A DNA stretch of 33,566 bases from Bacillota bacterium (GCA_029005175.1 JAQXFQ010000196.1:1-33566), one strand, 5' to 3'. Counted from the first letter of the stretch, positions 7,115 through 15,320 are shown. The notes: generated by a model not told the origin, from the sequence alone. Translations and numbers: made by a program.

Positions 7115-8511
7115 AAAAATATGACGTCATAATCGTGGGCGCAGGTCCTGCGGGTATATTCACCGCACTGGAAATGGTGCGCCACAAAACCAAAAAGAGT
7201 ATTCTTATCGTAGAAAAGGGTCATTCGGTGGAAAAAAGATCCTGCCCAAAGCAAAAGACCGGGCATTGTGTGGGATGCAAGCCGTATTGCAATATCACTA
7301 CCGGATTTTCCGGCGCGGGTGCGTTCTCTGACGGCAAGCTTTCGCTCAGCTATGAGGTGGGCGGCGATCTGCCCAGCCTGATTGGTGAAACGCTGGCGCA
7401 GGAAACTATAGATTATACCGATAAAATCTATCTCGAATTCGGTGCGGACAGTAAAATCGAGGGCATATCCAATCCCGACAAGGTAAAGGACATACGCAAA
7501 AAGGCGATAGTTTCGGGGCTTAAGCTTGTTGACTGTCCCATACGACATCTCGGCACCGAAAAGGCGCACAGCCTTTACCTCGCGATAGAAAAATATCTCA
7601 CAGCCAACGGCGTTGAGATAATGTTTGAAACCATATGCAACGACGTCATCATAAATGACGATGTATGCACGGGCGTCAGGATAACCCGCCTCGACCGCCC
7701 CGAGGAATGTATTGAGATAGCGGCGGAAAGCATAGTTGTCGCCACGGGGCGCAAGGGTGCCGACTGGCTGGAGCGCGTCTGCAACGAGCACGATATTGCC
7801 CACGCCCCCGGCACGGTTGACATAGGCGTGCGCGTGGAGGTTCGCAACGAAATAATGGAGGAGGTCAACGAGGTTCTCTATGAATCCAAGCTGATAGGCT
7901 ACCCTCTCCCCTTCAAAAACAAGGTGCGCACTTTCTGTCAGAATCCCGGCGGTTTCGTCAGTCAGGAAAATTATGACAACAATCTCGCCGTGGTAAACGG
8001 TCACAGCTATAAGGATATTAAATCCAACAACACCAATCTCGCCATTCTGGTGAGCCATAATTTCAGCTATCCCTTCAATCAGCCGATTGCCTACGCGCAG
8101 AAAGTCGGCGAGCTGACAAATATGCTCGCCAACGGGCAAATATTGGTGCAGAGATACGGCGATATTCTCGACGGTAAGCGCACATGGGAAAAGGAGCTGG
8201 CGCAGTCCAACGTCCGCCCGACCATACCCGACGCCGTGGCGGGAGACATCACCGCCGCTATGCCCTACCGCGCAATGACCAACATTATCAATTTCATCAA
8301 GGCGGTGGATAATGTAGTTCCCGGCTTTGCCGCAAGGGAAACTCTGCTGTATTCGCCCGAATTGAAATTCTACAGCAACCGCGTCAAGATGGACGAGAAT
8401 TTCAACACCAACATCAAGGGGCTGCACTGTCTGGGCGACAGCTCCGGCTGGACGCGCGGTCTGATGATGGCGTCGGTAATGGGCGTGCTTATGGGCAGGA
8501 TATTGGCATAA
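7111..8511 (+). CDS. FAD-dependent oxidoreductase (COG2509-type)
   Basis: This 466-residue cytoplasmic flavoprotein has the dinucleotide-binding motif VIIVGAGPAGIFTALEM at its N terminus and the second FAD motif LHCLGDSSGWTRGLMMAS at its C terminus. Early cysteines CPKQKTGHCVGCKPYC precede the GFSGAGAFSDGKLSL stretch typical of the uncharacterised FAD-dependent dehydrogenase group COG2509. The middle NPGGFVSQEN segment is also typical. The substrate is unknown for the family. The length is normal for the group. It starts within the stop of the small membrane protein gene and ends before a strong terminator at 8607. The 561-aa antisense ORF over it is a shadow. Confidence 0.88.
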   Translation: MKKYDVIIVGAGPAGIFTALEMVRHKTKKSILIVEKGHSVEKRSCPKQKTGHCVGCKPYCNITTGFSGAGAFSDGKLSLSYEVGGDLPSLIGETLAQETIDYTDKIYLEFGADSKIEGISNPDKVKDIRKKAIVSGLKLVDCPIRHLGTEKAHSLYLAIEKYLTANGVEIMFETICNDVIINDDVCTGVRITRLDRPEECIEIAAESIVVATGRKGADWLERVCNEHDIAHAPGTVDIGVRVEVRNEIMEEVNEVLYESKLIGYPLPFKNKVRTFCQNPGGFVSQENYDNNLAVVNGHSYKDIKSNNTNLAILVSHNFSYPFNQPIAYAQKVGELTNMLANGQILVQRYGDILDGKRTWEKELAQSNVRPTIPDAVAGDITAAMPYRAMTNIINFIKAVDNVVPGFAARETLLYSPELKFYSNRVKMDENFNTNIKGLHCLGDSSGWTRGLMMASVMGVLMGRILA

Positions 8512-8540
8512 AAGTAATGACATAAGATGACTGCGCAACG

Positions 8541-8602
8541 ATGCGAAGCCCTATCATATGCTTTGCATATGATAAAAACCTAAAGAGAAAATCGAAGATT
8601 TG
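8541..8602 (+). repeat. Dispersed repeat, partial copy C
   Basis: Only the central module is present: atgcgaagccc, then the palindrome TATCATATGC-TTT-GCATATGATA (8552-8574), then agagaaaatcgaagatttgc. The GC-rich first half and the gtggacgt tail are missing. The palindrome is identical to that in copy A. Confidence 0.85.
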
Positions 8603-8606
8603 CTAT

Positions 8607-8654
8607 AACCCCCCGCCTTGGAATGATACAGGAAGTCCAAGGCGGGGGTTTGTT
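8607..8654 (+). terminator. Intrinsic terminator after the FAD oxidoreductase
   Basis: AACCCCCCGCCTTGGA pairs with TCCAAGGCGGGGGTTT across a 13-nt loop, followed by GTTACCC. The stem is very stable, though the U-tract is short. It ends the 6569-8511 unit before the rimO promoter. Confidence 0.75.
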
Positions 8655-8719
8655 ACCCTCATAAAAATAAAAAATATTTTAAAAATATACAAAAATATAT
8701 ATGAAAAACGCCCGATGTA

Positions 8720-8728
8720 TGATATAAT
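8720..8728 (+). promoter_or_regulatory. Extended -10 promoter for rimO
   Basis: TGA-TATAAT is a full extended -10 about 75 nt before the rimO ATG. No -35 hexamer is visible 17 nt upstream. Confidence 0.55.
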
Positions 8729-8802
8729 AAATCAATAAGCGTTTTGCGGTCAGATGATTGTCTGCAATCTGTAACTAAAATTTAAGGAGCAATTAACAAA
8801 TT

Positions 8803-10134
8803 ATGTCTGTAAGAGTTGGAATGGTTAGTCTCGGATGTCCCAAAAATCAGGTTGACGCCGAGTTGATGCTCGGCTTTTTGGCCGATGCGGGATATAAACT
8901 GGTTGAAGACGCGGCAATGGCGGACGTCGCCATTGTGAACACCTGCGGATTTATCGAGAGCGCAAAGGCTGAGGCTATCGAGGAAATCCTTGAGCTTGCC
9001 ACCCTCAAAAAAGAGGGCAAAATTAAAACGCTCATCGTCACGGGATGTATGGCTGAGCGTTACCGCGACGATATTCTCGAGGAAATCCCCGAGGTTGACG
9101 CGGTGGTTGGTATCGGCGCTAACCACAAGATCGTCGAGGTCGTGGAGCGTTCACTTAAGGAGCAGGGCTTCGGTCTTTACGGCGAAAAGGAAGATTTGGT
9201 GCTGTGCGGCAGAAGAGTTCAGACCACTCTCCCCTACTATTCATACCTCAAAATTGCCGACGGCTGCAACAATAAATGCACCTACTGCGCAATTCCCATG
9301 ATACGCGGAAAATTCCGCTCACGCCCGATGGAGGAGCTTGTGGAGGAAACCGAAAAGCTCGCCAAGTGGGGCGTTAAGGAATTGACCGTAGTCGCTCAGG
9401 ATACCACAGAATACGGCTCGGACATCTATGGCAGGAGAATGCTGCCCGAGCTGCTCAATAAGCTGTGCGAGGTTGAGGGCATCGAGTGGATTCGCGTGCT
9501 CTACTGCTATCCCGAAAAAATCACGGATGAGCTGCTGGATGTCATAGCCAATCAGCCAAAAATGTGCAAATATCTTGACATGCCGATACAGCATGTCAGC
9601 AAGAATGTCCTCCGCGCAATGCACCGTCCGGGTGACCGCGAGACATTGACCGCGCTGATTAAGCATATACGTGAAAAGGTGCCGGGCATAACCCTGCGCA
9701 CCACACTGCTCACAGCCTTCCCGGGCGAAACGCAGGAGGATTTCGAGGAGCTTATCAGCTTTGTGCGCGAGGTCAAATTTGAGCGGCTGGGCTGCTTTGT
9801 CTGGTCGGCGGAGGAGGATACTCCCGCCTATGACCTGCCCGACAGAGTGGATGAGGAAACAGCCGCCCAGCGCGAGGAATCCATAATGGATGAGCAGTCA
9901 CGCGTGACCGACGAATGGTGCGAGAGCATGGTGGGCAAAAAGCTCAGGGTCATAGTCGAAGGCTACGACCGACTGGCGGAATGCTGCTACGGACGCTCAC
10001 AGGGCGAGGCTCCCGACATAGACGGCAAGATATTCTTCGACACCGACGGCAAAAAATTCACTATGGGTGAATTTACCACAGTTGAAATCACCGACTTCAT
10101 GGGCTGTGACCTTGTAGGCAAAACCGCAGAATAA
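8803..10134 (+). CDS. rimO: Ribosomal protein S12 methylthiotransferase
   Basis: RimO adds a methylthio group to the conserved aspartate of S12 using radical SAM chemistry. The 443-residue protein has an N-terminal UPF0004 domain with three cluster cysteines (GCPKN, NTCGF, TGCMAE). The radical SAM motif CNNKCTYC follows at C155, C159, C162, and a C-terminal TRAM domain (about 375-443) binds the substrate. The C-terminal GRSQGEAPDIDG segment distinguishes RimO from MiaB. The start is ATG with AAGGAG upstream at a slightly long spacing. pgsA follows after 123 bp, a pairing common in Clostridia, although the usual cinA-recA continuation is missing. Confidence 0.96.
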   Translation: MSVRVGMVSLGCPKNQVDAELMLGFLADAGYKLVEDAAMADVAIVNTCGFIESAKAEAIEEILELATLKKEGKIKTLIVTGCMAERYRDDILEEIPEVDAVVGIGANHKIVEVVERSLKEQGFGLYGEKEDLVLCGRRVQTTLPYYSYLKIADGCNNKCTYCAIPMIRGKFRSRPMEELVEETEKLAKWGVKELTVVAQDTTEYGSDIYGRRMLPELLNKLCEVEGIEWIRVLYCYPEKITDELLDVIANQPKMCKYLDMPIQHVSKNVLRAMHRPGDRETLTALIKHIREKVPGITLRTTLLTAFPGETQEDFEELISFVREVKFERLGCFVWSAEEDTPAYDLPDRVDEETAAQREESIMDEQSRVTDEWCESMVGKKLRVIVEGYDRLAECCYGRSQGEAPDIDGKIFFDTDGKKFTMGEFTTVEITDFMGCDLVGKTAE

Positions 10135-10148
10135 TTCAAATAACAGAT

Positions 10149-10230
10149 ATAGTGAATAACAGAAAAAATAGTTGTATAAAAAATTATAATAAAATTGCGG
10201 CGAAACCGCTTTACTGCCACTATTCACTAT
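10149..10230. promoter_or_regulatory. Inverted repeat between rimO and pgsA
   Basis: ATAGTGAATA (10149-10158) and TATTCACTAT (10221-10230) are exact inverse copies about 62 nt apart. A small GCGG-CGAAA-CCGC hairpin lies between them. It could be an RNA fold sequestering the pgsA leader or a regulator site; nothing more specific can be said. Confidence 0.45.
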
Positions 10231-10257
10231 TATCTAGTATATCCGGGGGCATGAAAA

Positions 10258-10827
10258 TTGAATTTACCCAATAAACTTACAATACTTAGAGTGCTGTTTA
10301 TACCGTTTATTATGCTGTTTATTCTGATAGACGGCATACCCTACGGCTGGCTGCTCGGAGGAATATGCTTCGGGCTGGCGTCAATTACCGATATGCTGGA
10401 CGGCAGAATCGCCCGCAGCCGCAACCTCGTCACCGACTTCGGCAAGCTGATGGACCCTGTGGCTGATAAAATGCTGGTCATGTCAACGCTGATATGCTTT
10501 GTGCAGCAGGGCATATGCGGCGCATGGGTGGTGGCTGTGATTCTTTTCCGGGAATTTCTTGTGACCTCAGTGCGAATGGTGGCGGCAGAGAAGGGAATCG
10601 TAATTCCCGCAAATATCTGGGGCAAGGTCAAGACTGTCACCCAGATGATAGCTATTTCGGGCATATTTTGCGGTCACGCGGCATATGAATTTACGTTCAT
10701 CCCGCCTGTTGTGGGCGATGTGCTTATAATGGTGTCGACATTTATGCTGTATGTGGCTGTAATCGCCACCATACTTTCGGGCGCGGTGTATGTGTACGAT
10801 TCCAGGGATCTTTTTAAAGACGCATAA
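10258..10827 (+). CDS. pgsA: CDP-diacylglycerol--glycerol-3-phosphate 3-phosphatidyltransferase
   Basis: PgsA makes phosphatidylglycerol phosphate in the membrane, the committed step to phosphatidylglycerol and cardiolipin. The 189-residue protein has several membrane segments. It carries the complete CDP-alcohol phosphotransferase motif DGx2ARx8Gx3Dx3D, seen as DGRIAR, then G, then DPVAD. The start is TTG at 10258 with GGGGG 8 nt upstream; MNLPNKLTILR aligns with the family N terminus. The nearby ATG at 10251 opens only a 7-codon frame. It lies downstream of rimO. Confidence 0.94.
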   Translation: MNLPNKLTILRVLFIPFIMLFILIDGIPYGWLLGGICFGLASITDMLDGRIARSRNLVTDFGKLMDPVADKMLVMSTLICFVQQGICGAWVVAVILFREFLVTSVRMVAAEKGIVIPANIWGKVKTVTQMIAISGIFCGHAAYEFTFIPPVVGDVLIMVSTFMLYVAVIATILSGAVYVYDSRDLFKDA

Positions 10828-11034
10828 TATCACACAATGCGAAAGTTATTCGTTGTCCATGCTTGTTACATTGAAAAATTTATGTGTTTTACAATAAAAG
10901 TATTGCCTTTTAGCTTATTATATGAGAAAATATATTCAGGTTCAATTTTCCTGTCAGTCGCGATGTCTCCGTCTGACTGAGTAAAAAATTATAATTAAAA
11001 TAAAAATCCACTGCGAGAGGGGTAAATTAAGATA

Positions 11035-12552
11035 ATGGCAAAGAAAGATAAAAAGCCTTCCAAGAAAGTTGAGAAGGATATAAAAGAGGTAAAGGAAATA
11101 AAGGAAGTTGAAGCAACAGAGGAGTCCAAGGCTGCTGAGATCTCCGAAGCTCCCGAAATTTCGGAAACAGCCGACGGGAACGCCGTTGAACTGGTTGAAG
11201 ATACCGAAGCAGTAACTGAGGAAGCCGAAGAAGCCGTTTCCGACGAAATCGCCGAGGACGAGGACGTACCCGAGGAAGTTGCCGAGGACGAAGAAGTATC
11301 CGAGGAAGTTGCCGAGGACGAAGAAGTATCCGAGGAAGTTGCCGAGGACGAGGACGTATCCGAGGAAGTTGCCGAGGACGAGGACGTATCCGAGGAAGTT
11401 GCCGAGGACGAATCCGTTTCCGACGAAGCCGCCGAGGATGAAGCCGTTTCCGACGAGGTCGACGAGGACGAAGCCGTTTCCGACGAGGTCGACGAGGACG
11501 AAGAAGTTTCCGACGAGGTCGACGAGGACGAAGAAGTTTCCGACGAAGTCGACGAGGACGAAGAAGTTTCCGACGAGGTCGACGAGGACGATGCCGAGGA
11601 AAAGGACGAATTTGACTTCATTGATGACGATACACCAATTGAAGAAATTCATTTTGAAAATGAAGATGACAATGAAGAAGTAGTAGATCTCTTTGAAGAG
11701 GCTGCGGCGGCGGAAGCTGATACATCTGAAGATGAAGAGGATGAAACCGAGGAATCCGGTGAAGATGCAGCCCCCGAAATCGAAACTGTCGATGAAGATG
11801 ATTATCTTGACTATGACGATGATAAAAAGGTTAAACGTCCCAAGAAAATAGTATCAGGCAGGGCGGCCGTCGTTACAATGCTCCTTACATTTTTGGCTAT
11901 GATCGGTATAACCTCCGGCATATTCGCGTTTTTGACATATTATCAGAAGCCTATGGAGCTTTTGCTTGTATCATACACCGACAGATTCAACGCGTGTGAC
12001 ACAAACTCTTTTGCATACAGCGCTATGCTCGGACTGGACAATGTATCCTACAGTGACGCTGAAATGACGCTTTCTAAAAATGATATAAAGGCTCTCAGCA
12101 GCGGCAAAACTGTCACAAAGTTCAATGGAATGGCTGACATCACAGCAGACGTTCGCTTTGGCAAGCTGGTATCTATTGACTTTACATTCAGCGATGAGCT
12201 GAACAATGCAGCTAATCCCTCCGGATATTACATGATGCTCGCCGGCAATGTTATGTCGGGTCTGGCAGACGGCGTGATTAACAGCGATTACGGCTTTATG
12301 TTTGCCTACTCTATAATCAGCTACGCTACCGCAGTGACAGGCAAGGAAGATGTTTACTGCTATCAGATCGACGATATGAATATTTACGTCGATTACACAG
12401 ATGCAGTTGCCACAGGTCTGCTTTCCAAGCTCAAAATTCACGTCGAAAGGGCTGATCCCCATTACATCGACTGGTCAGAGGTAGATCTCTCATGGCTCCC
12501 GTGGAAAAATAATGACGTGTCAGCCTCCGATGTTTCAGGCACTGATGCGTAA
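11035..12552 (+). CDS. Acidic-repeat single-pass membrane protein
   Basis: I do not recognise this 505-residue protein. Residues 1-25 are Lys-rich (KKDKKPSKKVEKD). Residues 30-265 are overwhelmingly Glu, Asp, Val and Ser and include eleven tandem 10-residue units (about 73-182) of the type AEDEEVSEEV, later DEDEEVSDEV. A basic stretch KKVKRPKKIV precedes one membrane segment at about 277-302. A soluble domain of about 200 residues follows, with few cysteines and no known motif, ending WLPWKNNDVSASDVSGTDA. By the positive-inside rule the acidic arm is cytoplasmic and the C-terminal domain extracellular. The length of the arm should vary with repeat copy number without frameshift. The ATG is preceded by GAGAGGGG at a rather long distance. 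A hairpin follows the gene. Confidence 0.75.
   Translation: MAKKDKKPSKKVEKDIKEVKEIKEVEATEESKAAEISEAPEISETADGNAVELVEDTEAVTEEAEEAVSDEIAEDEDVPEEVAEDEEVSEEVAEDEEVSEEVAEDEDVSEEVAEDEDVSEEVAEDESVSDEAAEDEAVSDEVDEDEAVSDEVDEDEEVSDEVDEDEEVSDEVDEDEEVSDEVDEDDAEEKDEFDFIDDDTPIEEIHFENEDDNEEVVDLFEEAAAAEADTSEDEEDETEESGEDAAPEIETVDEDDYLDYDDDKKVKRPKKIVSGRAAVVTMLLTFLAMIGITSGIFAFLTYYQKPMELLLVSYTDRFNACDTNSFAYSAMLGLDNVSYSDAEMTLSKNDIKALSSGKTVTKFNGMADITADVRFGKLVSIDFTFSDELNNAANPSGYYMMLAGNVMSGLADGVINSDYGFMFAYSIISYATAVTGKEDVYCYQIDDMNIYVDYTDAVATGLLSKLKIHVERADPHYIDWSEVDLSWLPWKNNDVSASDVSGTDA
11251..11580 (+). repeat. 30-bp tandem repeat, 11 units
   Basis: The units are gccgaggacgaagaagtatccgaggaagtt and relatives, exactly 30 bp each. 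Two subtypes exist: an AEDE(E/D)VSEEV block on the left and a DEDE(E/A)VSDEV block on the right, with transition units between. One diverged unit precedes at 11221. Several neighbours are identical in DNA, which points to recent duplication or slippage. Confidence 0.95.
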
Positions 12553-12580
12553 TTAACTGAGTTTTGTTTTTGCAATTTAA

Positions 12581-12634
12581 TCAAGCCCTGTATGAATTCG
12601 CGGACTGACACGGATAATACAGGGCTTGAATTTT
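12581..12634 (+). terminator. Hairpin after the acidic protein gene
   Basis: TCAAGCCCTGTAT (12581-12593) pairs perfectly with ATACAGGGCTTGA (12617-12629), followed by ATTTTAAG. The U-tract is weak, so partial termination is likely. The next ribosome site lies about 15 nt beyond. Confidence 0.6.
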
Positions 12635-12653
12635 AAGAAAGAGGTTTTGTAAA

Positions 12654-13448
12654 ATGCCCGAAAAAGTACAGGAATTGAAAGCCGCGCAGCAGCCGCAGAA
12701 TAAGCGCATTGTGATTATCGACACCCTGCGCGGTCTTGCACTGGTGTATATGGTATTCTTTCATTTTGTTTATGACATGGCTTTTCTCATTCAAAGTGAG
12801 TGGGGCATGTCTGCCTATGAGTTTCATTCCCAAATCGCGATATTCGACACTGCCTCATTCATTTTGCTGGCAGGCATATCCAGCGCCTTCAGCCGAAACA
12901 ATTGCAAACGCGGCGGCAAGCTGCTCGCCATAGGAATATTGTTTACACTCGCAACAGCTTTTATATTCCCGGGACAGGCGATCTATTTCGGTATACTCCA
13001 GCTTCTCGGAAACTGCATGGTGCTCTACGGCGCGTTTGAAGAAAAGCTCCGCAAGATTCCCGCAATTCCGATGATTATAGTGAGCGCGATTCTATTTGTA
13101 TTTACATACTTCATTCAGCTTGGATTTGTGGGAATAAAAGGTCTGTTTGAAATAAGACTGCTTCCGGAATTGGTAGACAACAATATGCTGTATCCCTACG
13201 GCATACTCGAAAGCCCGTTTGCGACGGTTGATTACGAGCCTCTGCTTCCGTGGTTCTTCCTGTACTTCGGCGGCACATACATAGGCGGCTTGATAGTGAA
13301 GTACCGTGATAAGCTCCCAAAATTCTGCTACGCAAACCCGCTTCCGCCGATAAGCTTTCTGGGGCGGCACTCTCTGATGATATATGTATTCCACCAGCCG
13401 GTAATTCTCGCAGTGGTGTACGCGATACAATTTTTGATGGGGTTGTAA
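12654..13448 (+). CDS. DUF1624 / HGSNAT-like multi-pass membrane protein
   Basis: This 264-residue protein has about seven membrane segments. It starts with a soluble tail and the motif RIVIIDTLRGLALVYMVFFHF, typical of the YeiB/heparan-alpha-glucosaminide N-acetyltransferase-like group (DUF1624), in which membrane proteins move acyl groups to extracellular sugars or polymers. Later conserved points are the PWFFLYFGGTYIGG segment and FLGRHSLMIYVFHQPV near the C terminus, whose histidines resemble acyltransferase positions. The substrate is unknown. The start is ATG after AAGAAAGAGG. It follows the acidic protein gene beyond a hairpin, so readthrough is possible. Confidence 0.8.
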   Translation: MPEKVQELKAAQQPQNKRIVIIDTLRGLALVYMVFFHFVYDMAFLIQSEWGMSAYEFHSQIAIFDTASFILLAGISSAFSRNNCKRGGKLLAIGILFTLATAFIFPGQAIYFGILQLLGNCMVLYGAFEEKLRKIPAIPMIIVSAILFVFTYFIQLGFVGIKGLFEIRLLPELVDNNMLYPYGILESPFATVDYEPLLPWFFLYFGGTYIGGLIVKYRDKLPKFCYANPLPPISFLGRHSLMIYVFHQPVILAVVYAIQFLMGL

Positions 13449-13491
13449 GATAAAGCAGCACTAAAGTAGGACACCTACAATGGGAATCCAA

Positions 13492-13672
13492 GGGGACTGG
13501 TCCTCTTGGCGGGTCCAGGGCAGCGCCTTGGTGGGGGCGTGGGGGCAACGCCACCACAAAGCTAAAGTGCAAGAAAAAACTTGCAATAGGAAACAATGCG
13601 AAGCTCGCGGAAAACTAACGAGAAAATCGAAGATTTGCGAGTGGACGTCACGCAGCTAAATTATGATTTATT
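13492..13672 (+). repeat. Dispersed repeat, copy D
   Basis: This full copy of about 181 bp is nearly identical to copy B from gggaatccaaggggactggt to aaattatgatttatt. Its variable block is ctcgcggaaaa, again without the palindrome. It lies 43 bp beyond the DUF1624 gene and just before the bidirectional terminator. Confidence 0.92.
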
Positions 13673-13693
13673 GGTATACTTTACGCCCACACA

Positions 13694-13734
13694 CCAAAAA
13701 ACCTCCGCGCGTTCTTGGCACGGAGGTTTTTTGG
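13694..13734. terminator. Bidirectional terminator of the ribosomal operon
   Basis: CCAAAAAACCTCCG (13694-13707) pairs perfectly over 14 bp with CGGAGGTTTTTTGG (13721-13734) around a 13-nt loop, with U-runs in both directions. It can end the rpsJ-rplQ unit from the right and the DUF1624 unit from the left. The DNA from 13735 to 13850 holds nothing I recognise. With repeat copy D, this accounts for the 13449-13850 gap. Confidence 0.92.
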
Positions 13735-13850
13735 TTAATATAAGCAATCACCATATGACCGAGCGGCTTTTCCACGGATGCTTACCTAGGACGCCCATCT
13801 CTGTCGGCGAATAAAAGTTTTAAATCGGAATTCAATCCTTCAGCGAGGCA

Positions 13851-14225
13851 TTACTCAGCCTTTGCTTCTTCCTTGGATTCCTTTGTCACGAGCTCAATAA
13901 TGCACATCTCAGCAGCGTCGCCTCTGCGGGGACCCTTCTTGATGATGCGTGTGTAACCGCCGTTTACGTCTGCGTAAGCAGGTGCGATTTCATCAAACAG
14001 CTTCTTTGCAACACCTTCCTTGGTCACAAAAGCCATAACATTTCTCTTGCTTGCAAGGCTGTTGTCCTTAGCCATAGTAATCATTTTTTCAGCCAGAGGT
14101 CTTACTTCCTTTGCGCGTGTAACGGTTGTCTCGATCTTGCCGTTTTCAAAAAGGAAAGTTACCATTGCTCTGAGCATTGCCAGTCTGTGGTCGGAAGTTC
14201 TTCCGAGCTTTCTTGTACCGGGCAT
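13851..14225 (-). CDS. rplQ: 50S ribosomal protein L17
   Basis: L17 binds 23S rRNA near the exit tunnel. I read 124 residues from the ATG at 14225 ([14 protein letters not shown]). The ORF track's GTG lies 9 nt upstream within the AAAGGAGTG ribosome site, so it is rejected. The core is complete, with the [22 protein letters not shown] block and a basic middle. The C terminus adds an acidic tail [11 protein letters not shown]. This is the last gene of the alpha segment, 48 bp after rpoA, and is followed by the operon terminator. Confidence 0.97.
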   Translation of the reverse strand: MPGTRKLGRTSDHRLAMLRAMVTFLFENGKIETTVTRAKEVRPLAEKMITMAKDNSLASKRNVMAFVTKEGVAKKLFDEIAPAYADVNGGYTRIIKKGPRRGDAAEMCIIELVTKESKEEAKAE

Positions 14226-14273
14226 GGAATTCACTCCTTTACTCTGTTTGTCATATTGATGTCGGGGTGAGGA

Positions 14274-15242
14274 TTATTCCTCGTCCTTGCGCAGCTTGTA
14301 GCCAAGGGATTCGAGCTTTTCCACGACTTCCTCAAGGCTCTTTCTGCCGAGGTTTCTGACCTTCATCATATCGTCTTCCGTCTTGCTGATGAGGTCCTCA
14401 ACCGTATTTATTCCCGCACGCTTGAGACAGTTGAAGGAGCGGACGCTGAGGTCAAGCTCTTCAATGGTCATCTGAAGAACCTTTTCGCTGCCTGTGTTGT
14501 TAGTCTCAACCATGATTTCCTGTGAAGATACGCTCTCGGAAAGATTTACAAACAGGTTGAGATGCTCTGTGAGCACCTTTGCGCCCAGAGAAACCGCCTC
14601 CTGCGCATTGATAACGCCGTTTGTCCATACTTCCAGCGTAAGTTTGTCGTAATTGGTTACATTGCCGACGCGGTAATCGTCAACCTTGTAGTTTACCTTT
14701 ACGACAGGTGTATATATTGAATCGACAGCGAGTATTCCGATGACATTCTGCTGCATATTGAGCTTGTTCTTCTGAGCGGAAACATAGCCGCGGCCCGTAT
14801 CCAGCACAATCTCCATGTGGAGAGACGCGCCTTCGGCCAATGTGGCAATATGCATATCGGGATTCAGGATTTCCACTTCACTGTCACATCTGATTGAACC
14901 GGCAGTTACTTCAAGCTCACCTTCGCCCTCGGCACAGGCGGCATCAATCTGCACAGTCTTTGGACCTTCGCCGTGAAGCTTGGCAGTAAGGCCTTTCAGG
15001 TTGAGTATAATCTCGGCAACGTCCTCCTTGACGCCGGGGACGGTCGAAAACTCATGCAACACGCCGTCGATCTTGACCGAATTGACAGCAACGCCGGGAA
15101 GCGATGACAGCAGAACTCTTCTGAGCGAATTGCCCAAAGTGGTTCCGTAGCCGTTTTCCAGCGGCACTACGACAAAGCGTCCGTAAGTGCCGTCGGCGGC
15201 CAACTCTTCTGTCTCGATTCTGGGCTTCTCAATCTCCAACAT
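14274..15242 (-). CDS. rpoA: DNA-directed RNA polymerase subunit alpha
   Basis: RpoA dimerises to seed RNA polymerase assembly. The 322-residue protein has the N-terminal assembly domain (about 1-230, with [14 protein letters not shown]) and the C-terminal domain (about 245-322, with [18 protein letters not shown] and [11 protein letters not shown]) that contacts UP elements and activators. The length is normal. AAGGAGGG precedes the ATG. A possible internal promoter lies in the 78-bp gap from rpsD. Confidence 0.98.
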   Translation of the reverse strand: MLEIEKPRIETEELAADGTYGRFVVVPLENGYGTTLGNSLRRVLLSSLPGVAVNSVKIDGVLHEFSTVPGVKEDVAEIILNLKGLTAKLHGEGPKTVQIDAACAEGEGELEVTAGSIRCDSEVEILNPDMHIATLAEGASLHMEIVLDTGRGYVSAQKNKLNMQQNVIGILAVDSIYTPVVKVNYKVDDYRVGNVTNYDKLTLEVWTNGVINAQEAVSLGAKVLTEHLNLFVNLSESVSSQEIMVETNNTGSEKVLQMTIEELDLSVRSFNCLKRAGINTVEDLISKTEDDMMKVRNLGRKSLEEVVEKLESLGYKLRKDEE

Positions 15243-15287
15243 TCAAAACCCTCCTTATCGTTTAAGTACAACGAATGCAGTACTTTC

Positions 15288-15296
15288 AGTATATCA
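15288..15296 (-). promoter_or_regulatory. Possible internal promoter before rpoA
   Basis: On the minus strand TGA-TATACT is an extended -10 in the 78-bp rpsD-rpoA gap, about 46 nt before the rpoA start. No good -35 is seen. It could give rpoA-rplQ some independent transcription. Confidence 0.35.
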
Positions 15297-15320
15297 CAAA
15301 TGCAATGTCGAAAAAGAACA

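Noticed and set aside
6853-8538. 561-aa antisense ORF
   Set aside because: It is the exact shadow of the FAD oxidoreductase, with no ribosome site and low-complexity composition. The plus-strand gene has clear motifs.
8552-8574. Palindrome in repeat C as the FAD-gene terminator
   Set aside because: It is followed by A-runs rather than T-runs on the plus strand; the GC-rich hairpin at 8607-8654 is the better terminator.
8541-8738. 65-aa ORF
   Set aside because: It is made of repeat fragment C and the terminator hairpin; no ribosome site and no conserved look beyond the repeat.
11251-11580. Possible CRISPR array
   Set aside because: The units are contiguous 30-bp coding repeats without spacers. 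No cas gene is present.
10954-11683. Alternate-frame and antisense ORFs over the 30-bp repeats
   Set aside because: They arise because the repeat lacks stops in several frames; composition is pure repeat and no start signals fit.
13596-13814. 72-aa ORF
   Set aside because: It spans repeat copy D and the bidirectional terminator; not a credible gene.
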